This document shows, in pieces, positions 55,689 through 64,000 of a DNA stretch of 64,000 bases (its first letter is position 1; each line of letters opens with the position of its first letter). Position numbers and translations under genes: made by a program. A model generated the notes under the pieces. It did no database searches, was not told the origin of the DNA, and worked only from the letters and a program-made list of their open reading frames with translations. This DNA is from Acanthornis magna (lineage: Eukaryota > Chordata > Aves > Passeriformes > Acanthizidae), in the NCBI GenBank assembly GCA_036785705.1, contig JAWUZG010000001.1:8680001-8744000 (forward strand), given 5' to 3'.

Positions 55689-56167
55689 ACTAAATCCTTC
55701 AAAGAAGATGTCTGCAACCCATATTCCTGGCATATATTAGCCAGGAAAACTTAACACCAAATTTGAGCTACCAACCACATATAATCTTACCCTGCTAATT
55801 ACACTGCCAGTGTGTTGGGCCTGCCCTAAGCAACACCAAAACCATAAGTTTGTGTTCTTGCTGTCTTCTGGAGGTTAACAGAAACCTACACATAAACTTA
55901 CATCCAAAGAATGCACAGGGCGTGGGCTCCATACTGCAGCAGGCTTGAGCCGGGTAACCCAGAGCCTGCAGTCTGGGGGTCACTGTAGATGGAGGCATTT
56001 TTTAGGCATTTCCTGGAAGATGATTGCTGTACTTAATACCAATTAAACACTCCATCAGTTAAGCGCTTAGAGCTAGGTAGGGTGGATATAGGCCATAATA
56101 GTTCATTTGCAGACTCCAGAGCAGGTTAAGTTAAAAAATAAGTGTTCTGAAAGGATCATTGATTTTC
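55689..56167. other. Spacer between two CR1 copies, unassigned
   Basis: A less AT-rich part at 55795-56000 has a 67-codon minus frame without motif. No repeat ends are visible. Confidence 0.4.
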
Positions 56168-57152
56168 ACACAATCATGGAATAGTTTGAGTTGGAAAGGA
56201 CCTTTAATGGTCACCTAGGCCAAGCCCCTTTAATGACCAGGGTCATTTTCAGCTAGACCAGGTTCCTCACAGCCTTGTCCAAGTTGACCTAGAATGTTTC
56301 TGGGGGTGGGACATCCATCACTTCTCTGGAAAACTTCTTCCAGTGTTTCACCATCCTTATTAAAAAAAAAAACCTTCCTTATTATTGAGTCTGAATCTAC
56401 CCTCTTTTACTTTAAAACCATTATCCCTCGTCCTGTTGCAAGAGGTCTTTTTAGAAAATCATCCTTAAAAGCCGCCTTTAGGTACTGAAGGGCCACAGTA
56501 AAGTCTCCCTGGAGTCCTCTCTTCTCCAGGATGAACAACCCCAACTCTCAGCCTGTCCTCATAGGAATGGTGCATCATTCTTGTGTCTCTCCTCCTGTTG
56601 CTCCAACAGGTCCATGCCTTTCTTGTGCCATGAGTCCCACAGCTGCTGCAGCACTGCAGGTGGGGTCATGAGAGAAGAGCAGAGGGCAGAATCCCCTCCC
56701 TCGCTCTGCTGCCCACACTGCTTTGGATGAGCCCAGGATGCAGTTGGTTTTCTGGGCTGCAAATGCACATTCACATTGCCAGGTCATACCCAGATTTTCT
56801 CCCACCAGCACCCCCAAGTCCTTCTCAGCAGGGCTGCTCTCCCTCTGTTCACCCCCAGCCTGTGGTGACACTGGAGGTTGCCCCACCCCAGGTGCAGCAC
56901 CTTGCACTTGGTCTTTTTAAACCTCATGAGATTCCCATGGGCTCACTTCTGGAGCTTGTCCAGGTCCCTTTGGATGGCATCCTGTTCTTCAGGCATATCA
57001 ACCAAACCACTCAGTTTGGTGTCATCTGAAAACATTCTGAGAGTGAACACAGTGCCACTGGTGGTAGTATTACTGATGAAGATATTAAATACTGTTTTTC
57101 CAAATATGGACCCCTGAGGGACCCCACTTGTCACCAGTCTTCATCTGGATAC
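56168..57152 (-). mobile_element. CR1 LINE, longest copy in the window (RT core to 3' end)
   Basis: About 985 bases. On the + strand it starts CACACAATCATGGAATAG (reverse complement of the 3' terminus) followed by GGAAAGGACCTTTAATGGTCACC. Reading the minus strand from the right, ORF2 shows TSGVPQGSIFG, VFNIFI and FSDDTKLSG, the last covering the catalytic Asp-Asp box (normally FADDTKL). Then AIQRDLDKLQ and, in another frame, SPAEKDLGVLV and CAFAAQKTNCILG follow. These are C-terminal reverse-transcriptase motifs of avian CR1. Several frameshifts and stops make it inactive. A poly-A interruption (TTAAAAAAAAAAACC near 56358) lies in the 3' region. It is antisense to MAGI2. Confidence 0.95.
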
Positions 57153-59074
57153 TGATTATAAACAGACATAAATTATAAACAGATGCTTCTTGTTGTATGC
57201 AGTAAGCTTCTAGTCATAAATAAATGCAGTCATCTTCTTTTAATCAAATAATAAAATATTCATGTTTGTTCGCATTATTATTTTATTTAAAATTAATTTC
57301 TGCTTACCTAAAACTCTGTATACCATTGTAATACATTACTTTCCCATATATATTTGTATGTGAACTGTTAAAATATCAAATACAACACAAATCTAGACAA
57401 CAATTAGACTGTAGAGTACTTCCCCTTAATTTATTATCAATAGTGAGTGATCACAAAAGCAAATATGTAGAGGTTTAACATTCATCGTAACATTTGCAGT
57501 TATTGTTCTCATAACTGAAAAATAAGGTTTGTCTTTCATTTCCTGGAGTTGTGGCTGACTCACACAGTTCTGACTGATACTTCAGCAATTCAAAGCTGTG
57601 TAAACAGTAAAGACAGATCGATCTAAATGAGGGTGCTGAATAAGCAGAGGCAGGTGTGTATTTGTAGCTGGATATTATTTCATCCCACTCTAAAAATAAC
57701 TGTGGAAAGGAATGTGTCTCTGCTCTGGGCTCAGAATGTGAGTCACACCATAGTTGGAAGTATTCGTCCTAAAAGCTTCTGGTTCTGGCACACCTCTTGT
57801 TTTCTGTCTGATTGTTCATTTTTACTATAATTTCCCAATTCCTCAGCAGTATTTTAACTTTTCATAACACTTATATTTTTAAACTAGAGTTTTTCATTTC
57901 TTACACGAGATCAAAGGAGCCTCAGGAGCGAAGGACGCTGTGAGCAATGACCCCCTTCGTCCACAGCCTGGAGTGCCCTTCCTCTTCCTCCTCTGTCCAG
58001 AGGGATGACAAGTGGAGCTGTCCCCTTGGTGCTGCATTTTGGCTCTTTCCTCACAGAAAGGGAGAGGGACAGGGAGGGCCAGGCAGAGGAAAATGTGTGT
58101 AGGTCACCCTGCGATGGAGCACAAAGCAGAGCACAGACATGGGAGACACATTTGTGACTGCCCAGTAGCTGGGGTCACTGTGTAGGGACTGGCAGTAGAT
58201 CTGAGTCTTGTTATCCTTTCAGCATGATGATTTTTCTGCTTCTTTACCACCACCCAAATGCTCTGACTTTTTTTCTTCCACAGATGCTTACCTTTCCTCA
58301 GGAAGCAAGTTAGGATATTGCTTCATCATCAAACACTTTATTGATAAAATAAAAGTCGTACTACTTCCTGACATAGGTGAGCTAAGGTTAAGGGAAAAAA
58401 GTAAGCTGTTTGTCCTCCTTATTTCCCCTTTTTTCTGCTTCTTGTGACTTTCTGACTTCCCGATCCGGTCTCTGTCATCAGAGCAAACCTACCCAGTAAT
58501 TTGTCTGACCCTCCCTTGCAGAGCCAGGGCACTGCTCAGGGTTCGTACGGCTCGGGGGTGACAAAGGACCCTTGGTGATTGTCACTGTGCCACGGCTCCC
58601 GAGCCGCTTCGGCAGCCAAGCCCAGTGGTTAGGCCAGAGCATCTCCAGTGCTGAGCTGCTCTCAGAACCAGCTGGCAGCACTGGAGCAGTCAGGAGCAGC
58701 AGCCAGATGGATTCAGCAGTGGTGCTTTTTCTGCACTGCCTGTCTGCATGGAGGCTTTCATTCAGGCCCAGCACAAAGAGCTTCACTGAGGCTTAAAATG
58801 ACTCTGGGCAGGGGTGGCAGGTGAGTATATACACAATTTTTTTGAGTACAGCAAGGAGGCACCTGAGTAACAGAGCAGCTGCACTTAGTCAAATCGAGGG
58901 AAGCTGTCCCTACTGCTGCCCCTTGGTAGAGGTTAAGGCATAAAATACAACAGGGAAGGTATGCAGAGTTACATTCTGCACTCTGCCAAATGGGTTGTAT
59001 GGAACTCTTGATTCAGAATTTGTACCTTTACATTTAATAGGCTTTCATGGTCTTTTTTTTCTGCTATGATTTTG
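57153..59074. other. Intron with two GC-rich patches, unassigned
   Basis: Patches at 57900-58200 and 58490-58800 are GC-rich. The second has seven CpGs within about 80 bases around 58542-58612 (GTTCGTACGGCTCGG, CACGGCTCCCGAGCCGCTTCGG). A 102-codon minus frame (58478-58786) and a 74-codon + frame overlap there without recognisable motifs. Confidence 0.4.
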
Positions 59075-59345
59075 TATAATTGCTTTTTGACTGCATTTAT
59101 GATACTGGCAGCATCTGACAGTGAATGCCACTATTCTCTGATGCTGTGTGAAAAAAGCCTCACTTCTCTTGCTTGTTTTAAACCTGCTAATTTCATTGGG
59201 CTTCCTCTTATTCTCATGAAGTGGGAAGTCAAGCATCCATTCATTTATTTTCTAGGCACTTTCCCAGGGTTCTCCTGTTTTTATACATATCTGCCATATC
59301 CCCCTTCAGTTGTCCCATTTCCAAGCTGAAAACTCAAAATCAATT
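59075..59345 (-). mobile_element. Very old CR1 LINE fragment
   Basis: The + strand reads GCTGTGTGAAAAAAGCCTCACTTCTCTTGCTTGTTTTAAACCTGCTAATTTCATTGGG. It later shows CATATCCCCCTTCAGTTGTCCCATTTCCAAGCTGAAAACTC. These are the reverse complement of a CR1 ORF2 end known from many non-avian reptiles (GTGTGAAGAAATACTTCC...TTTGTTTTAAACCTGCTGCC...CATATCCCCCCTCAGTCGTCTCTTTTCCAAGCTGAAAAG). The match order is convincing despite divergence. Confidence 0.85.
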
Positions 59346-61929
59346 TAAGCAGTTCCAAGCTTTAATTGCCCTTCTTTAGTTCCCCCATGTAATTTTTGAG
59401 AGGCAAGTACCAGAACAGCAGGCTGTATACAAAAGAGAGGGTACTATGTGGTTTTATATAGTACTATAAAGGTGTTGTCTGTTTTGTGCTCCATTCATTT
59501 TTAAAAAAAACTACTAACTGCTGGTTTTTCCGACTGCCAGTGAGCATGGGATTTATGTTTTCTTTTAGTAGGCTTCCTTTTTTTTTTCTTCATTTTTTAA
59601 TAATTTCTTTTTATATATAAAATTAACCACAACTTAAATTATTTATTTGGTATTCCATTTATATCTACAGGAAAATTAATTTCAGTATCTTACGATTAGC
59701 ATTTCAACAGTAACCTATTGAACCAGCCCTGGCCTTGCTCAGGCAAGGTGAAAAAGAGATCAGAGATTTTCCATGCTTCATGCCAACAAAAGTTATTTTT
59801 AAATACAGTTAAAGTTTTAAAAGTTTTTTTAAACATTTAGTGTCTATATTATGCCTAAAATATAGGTATATATTAGGTAACACCTATTGCATACCTAATA
59901 CTAGGTATGAAATTTGCCAAGCTTTATGAGAGAGTCTCCCATTAGCTCTAATGTCCTAAATAAGGAATTTCAAGACACTGAAAATCTCTTCTTGATAAAA
60001 GATACAGTTTACATTGATTCTGATTTTTCTGTAATGGAGCATTTCTCCTGCATTTAAATGACTGGTCTCTCATCCTATCTGTTTTTTCCATTGGGGTTTA
60101 ACTAATGGTTTTATGACACACTGGTTGTATCAATATGTGTATTGTTTCTTTTTTTTATTAGCACTGCTTATGCATATTTTTTAACTAAAGATATGGATTG
60201 ATAGGTAGGTAGCAATTGATAATGTAAAACTCACTTTTAAATCAGTGTTTAGGGGATCATGAAGCACATAAAGTGTTACATTAGAGGACAGAAGTTGGAA
60301 ATTAGACAGCATTTCCAGTTTGAAACTGAATGAGTTAAATCCTTTTTGGCTCCTGATCTTACAAGTTCATTTTTGTCTTTTTATATATGTGATATTCACA
60401 GATTTTTTTTTAGTGAATTTTATCTCTGTCTCTCACTAATGCATGCAGTCAGTCAAAGTGAAAAAGTGTCTAATGTTTTAAAATAACATGAGAGTGTCCT
60501 TCAGTTAAAGCACCTCATCTACTATTCAGGATATTAGCATTACTGCTAATTACTACTGCACTCAATTTTGTATGACAATGACAAAACTAAGGAGAGGAAA
60601 AAAGGCCAAGGTACTGTACTTTTAGTTCCACAGTTCGTGCCACACTGGTACTATATCCCTGGGATATGTCTGCTACTATTTATGGAATCAGTGGAAATCA
60701 GTGCATATTTGACAACTTTTGTGAGGTTTGAGGCCTCTGAGGCACTGATCGAGGATGGTAAAATGGCTTAGGCCGACGAGTTTTTTAATTGAGGAATCTT
60801 TTTTTCAAAATATGTGATATTTCAGACATGCAATCTCACCAATAAAGGTAACGTGATCTTAGAGCAGTACAAAAGTAGACTCCTAGCTGAGCACTGTTGA
60901 TTTTCAGATACTCTCAAAATAGCCTGTACTGTCAGATCTTAGAAATTTGACTGTGACCGGGTCTGACCTTGACATTTTTGGAGGTACAGTTTTGTGTAGA
61001 TTTCCTTTTTCCCCTCAGACCCCAAATTCTGCTCCCCTGCTTTAACTCTGGCAGTCAGAGAGAGCTCCCACAGTCATCCCTACAGAGGCACATCTCATTG
61101 CCCTGCTGGGGCTCTGGGTTAAACCTAAATAAAATTCAAAGAAAATCTGCAGGGAGTCAATGTTTCGTTCAGACATCCCTAAGCCCAGAGTGACTGTCGG
61201 TGTCATTGAACACAGTACATTTTTACTCTGTATTACAATTACAGAAACGTCTGCTATTAATATTGTTTTGCTAAACCGCTGTAAAAAATTCATGGAGTAT
61301 TCAGTAATTGCAAGGCTGTTCAGTTACCTGAGGTGGTCATGTACAGCATTGTAAGTCCTTGGAAACACACAAGAATACAAGTACCAATAATAATTTTTAC
61401 TCTGCCTGCAGAATGTATTTTATGATGGTTTACTGTGCACATACAACATACACATTTATTTTTGTCATGCCTATATGTGGTTACAGTATTTTTTTTCAGT
61501 TGCTACTGCTATTTGATTGTATAGAAGTCCTAAATAGTGGGATAAGAAATCAAAAAATGGTCATAAGGTCTACAAATATTTTCATCAGCTTGATATCGTT
61601 TCACAGGGGGTTTTTTGGTTTTTTTTAAAGTTTCTCAGACCTGTACGATATTTTTAGTTTCCCATAGTAACTGCTGTAAATCTACTTGTAAAACATCATG
61701 TTCATTGACCTTCAATGCAGCTTACAGATGAAAAAAGATAACTGCATAAATAGCATGTTTTCATCTTTATGTCTTATACTACTATTTATGTTTCTTTCTA
61801 GAAAGCGCATGCTTTTAAAAATATTATTTAATTATGTTACCGTTTTATTTTTTTACCATGTTTTTAATGACAAATTTGTGGTATCAGTAAGACACCACTT
61901 TGTAGATCAGATGTGCTAGAAATGCAAAC
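59346..61929. other. AT-rich intron, nothing identifiable
   Basis: This contains poly-T tracts (59578-59588, 60150) and the inverted repeat at 59871-59900 listed separately. No coding or repeat family is recognised. Confidence 0.5.
59871..59900. repeat. Short perfect inverted repeat
   Basis: TATTAGGTA and TACCTAATA form 9-base perfect arms around a 12-base loop. Further TAGGTAT strings lie on both sides. This is probably a chance product of local AT-rich sequence duplication. Confidence 0.7.
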
Positions 61930-62140
61930 ATCCAGATATTGATAGATAAGAAGGGACCATGGTCCATCTAATCTAATAATCCTTCTAAGAGAAAGTAGAT
62001 GACTCAGAGGAAGTTGCCAGAAATTTCATGAGAGACAAATAGAGGGTAATCTGTCAGCCACCTTAAGTCTTCTCAGAATTCCTTAGTACTTTGAGATAAT
62101 GTTAAGCCCTAAAGCATAAGGTTTCAACTTTCTTTGAAAA
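61930..62140 (-). mobile_element. Very old CR1 LINE 3' region (turtle-type family)
   Basis: GGGACCATGGTCCATCTAATCTAATAATCC, then GACTCAGAGGAAGTTGCCAGAAA, TAATCTGTCAGCC, and TAAGCCCTAAAGCATAAGGTTTCA follow, in order, the reverse complement of an old CR1 3' region. That is the type with GGTCCATCTAGTCCAGTATCC...TCAGAGGAAGGTGCAAGAAA...GCCCTGAAGCATGAGG. The 3' end lies to the left, so the element is on the minus strand. Confidence 0.8.
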
Positions 62141-62700
62141 TATATTAGCATTAACTATTACGAATTTTGAGCTGGTGAATAGCAAAAATATGGCAAATAT
62201 GAAAAACAAGATAGTGACAGTGTAACTGAAAACTGCAAATCTCTGAATCATTGGATGATTATTTACTTTCTAGGCAGGTGAGGTAATTTGAGGGAATGAA
62301 AATTACATAATAAATAATCAATATCCTTATCATAATTTTGGTCCTAAGGAAACTCTTGTTTTGTGGCATAAATGTTGCCAAACTAATTTGTCCTAACTAA
62401 TGATTTGAAATAAGAGAACAGCTCTGCTACACTACCTATGTGTCATGTATTTGGATGAGAGGAATGTGAACTTAACCTGTTACAGTTTCAGAAGTTGTTA
62501 ATAAGATACCTGCTTGTGAGAATAATTTGATCACTAGTTCTACCACCAAGAAAATTAATTACCATTTCATGAAAGGTAAATATTCAATTTCACAGAAAGC
62601 ACTTTGAACTATTCTTTATATTAGCTGATGAACCAGACCCTACCTCGCACATCCATTAATCTAAGACAAAAGAAGCCACATCCTGTGTATTTCTGCAATC
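62141..62700. other. Intron just before the second exon, nothing identifiable
   Basis: AT-rich, without recognised repeats or exons. The run TTCCTTTTCTTTCCAG ahead of 62727 is the acceptor tract. Confidence 0.5.
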
Positions 62701-62726
62701 TGATGTGTTATTCCTTTTCTTTCCAG

Positions 62727-62942
62727 ACAACTATTACGGCACTCCGAAGCCCCCAGCAGAACCGGCGCCGTTGCTGTTAAATGTGACAGACCAGCTCCTG
62801 CCAGGTGCCACTCCCGGGGCTGAAGGCAAACGTAAAAGGAATAAGTCTGTGAGCAATATGGAGAAGACAGGCATTGAACCACCAGAGGAGGAGGAGGAAG
62901 AACGACCTGTGGTCAATGGAAATGACGTGACAGTAACACCAG
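62727..62942 (+). CDS. MAGI2: MAGI2 coding exon, end of GuK domain and acidic linker before the WW domains
   Basis: This is the next MAGI2 exon, with 71 complete codons. It starts with two bases that complete the Asp codon split from the exon at 16143-16262, giving DNYYGTPKPP across the junction. NYYGT is the conserved Tyr-Gly-Thr of guanylate kinase folds. The linker follows, with a basic run GKRKRNKS, a SVSNME stretch and six consecutive Glu residues before RPVVNGN. The acceptor is strong (TTCCTTTTCTTTCCAG ending at 62726). The donor is weak: CCAG then GTCTGT from 62943, with C and T at +3 and +4. The last base starts a split codon, Glu in mammals. Compared with my memory of human MAGI2, the linker has a few substitutions (Leu for Ile after TDQ, Gly for Ser after ATP, TG for AS after NMEK, DVT for GVV near the end), as expected for a less constrained segment. 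The WW domains lie in exons beyond the window. Confidence 0.97.
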
Positions 62943-64000
62943 GTCTGTTCTTCCTTCTTACTTTGCAGTGAGTTTCTGTTATTCAGAGTCCTCAGTTCCC
63001 TCCTTCTGCAGTGAGAATATGCATGTTCAGGTAAGGATATTCTTGCAAGAGTGAAAGCCAGGAATCCTGAATATTAGGATTTCTCTGAAGCCTAAAAAAA
63101 GTTACTTAACCTCTATTTTGGGGAGTTATCTCACTTACCTCAGCTACTCTAAAGATTTCTGTCTCTGGACTAGTCCCTTTGAACCCTCTTTATAGACCAA
63201 AGAGAAAAATACCTTCTTTGTGAGCATGGATTGTGACCTGGTTTAGATTTCTAGGTTAGGAAATCAGTCACAAGTGCCTGTTTCTCTCCATTGACTATAG
63301 AGGGAGTCTAGAGAACTGCAGTTTGGTCAGATGAATAGTCTCTGTGTTTCAGGTCTTCTTGTTCTCTAACGGTGACACTCACAGGATTGTTCAGCCTTTT
63401 ATGAAGTGAACTTTTGTAAGTTGTCATAAAGTCTTAGCAATTTTGTGGAAGACTAAAGTCATCACATTAACAAAGTTGTGGCAGTTGCCACTGAAGCTTA
63501 GCTGGCAGCACTATCAGGAGGACCCTTTTCAGGAATGTTTCAGAGCCATAAACCGATAAGGGTTTCAGATATCAAGTCCTAAAAGATGACTGTTGTTTTA
63601 CCCCTTGGATCACAGTGCTTCAGGGAAAAAGGGGGTCTGGGTACTGACTGGTGTCTCAAGTGAGAGCACTCCAGCCTTTTCTGAGCAGGTAATCAACTTC
63701 CCCCTCAACCTTTCAGCAAGACAATATTTTACAGGACTTAATAATTCTTATTCTGAAATAGAATTTAAGAAATTATTTTGTTGTTGTTCATGTAGAAAAT
63801 TAAAGAATTCCGATTTTTGTATCTCTGAGAAATAATGCTGTGAATCCTTTTTGGTATACTTTGAAATTCTGAAACAGATTGTTGAAGTCTGTAGTAACCA
63901 TCATATGGATGAGAAGATAAAATGAAATATTGCAAATTCTCTAAATGTATAGGTCACTGTGAAACAAAATATCTATTACCTAATCTTCTAAGCTCTGTAG
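62943..64000 (+). other. MAGI2: MAGI2 intron downstream of the second exon (5' part)
   Basis: This is the start of the next intron, beginning with the donor GTCTGT. No further exon is recognisable before the window ends. The protein continues in mammals with an acidic Ser/Glu-rich stretch and then WW domains, which are not encoded here. A short string near 63105, AAGTTACTTAACCTCT, resembles the core of MIR-type SINEs but is too short to call. Confidence 0.85.

Noticed and set aside
56575..57134. Possible host gene with a reverse-transcriptase-like peptide
   Set aside because: The motifs VPQGS, DDTKLSG and AEKDLGVLV are CR1 ORF2, and the copy is frameshifted.

Overview
The window is vertebrate genomic DNA, most probably from a bird. 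Almost all of it is intron sequence of a single large gene on the + strand, MAGI2 (membrane-associated guanylate kinase with inverted domain order, also called S-SCAM). Two coding exons can be read with certainty: 16143-16262 and 62727-62942. They are consecutive, both are phase 1 at each end, and together they encode the second half of the guanylate-kinase-like domain and the acidic linker that leads toward the WW domains. The first PDZ exons lie upstream of the window, and the WW and further PDZ exons lie downstream. No complete gene, no RNA gene and no microbial system was found. The bird assignment rests on the repeat content. Recognisable repeats are almost all CR1 LINE fragments, they are sparse, and no mammalian Alu, B1 or young L1 was seen.

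Layout. 1-16142 is the 3' part of an upstream MAGI2 intron. It holds four CR1 pieces (about 1355, 2070, 13005 and 14580) and a GC-rich block at 7840-9060. 16263-62726 is a 46.5 kb intron. Its recognisable contents are a decayed CR1 reverse transcriptase on the minus strand (23620-24240), a CR1 3' piece (26025-26270), an inverted CR1 mosaic (29703-30240), an old CR1-like element (32290-32680), a CR1 3' tail (39120-39220), a very old turtle-type CR1 (42636-42855), a CpG-dense patch (43190-43610), a fossil L1/Tx1-type endonuclease (47474-48075), two further young CR1 copies (55529-55688 and 56168-57152), and two very old CR1 copies (59075-59345 and 61930-62140). 62943-64000 starts the next intron. 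Between these, long AT-rich stretches hold nothing I can identify beyond short microsatellites. The many short open frames there look like chance.

The most interesting observation is the L1/Tx1-type APE endonuclease fossil at 47474-48075. Its motif order and spacing are retained across three frames, while birds are generally regarded as lacking L1-clade LINEs. Other points worth a look are a possible twin-primed CR1 insertion, possible recursive splice sites in the long introns, and an isolated CpG cluster. I found no previously undescribed functional system, and all similarity statements are from memory of the families, not from a search.
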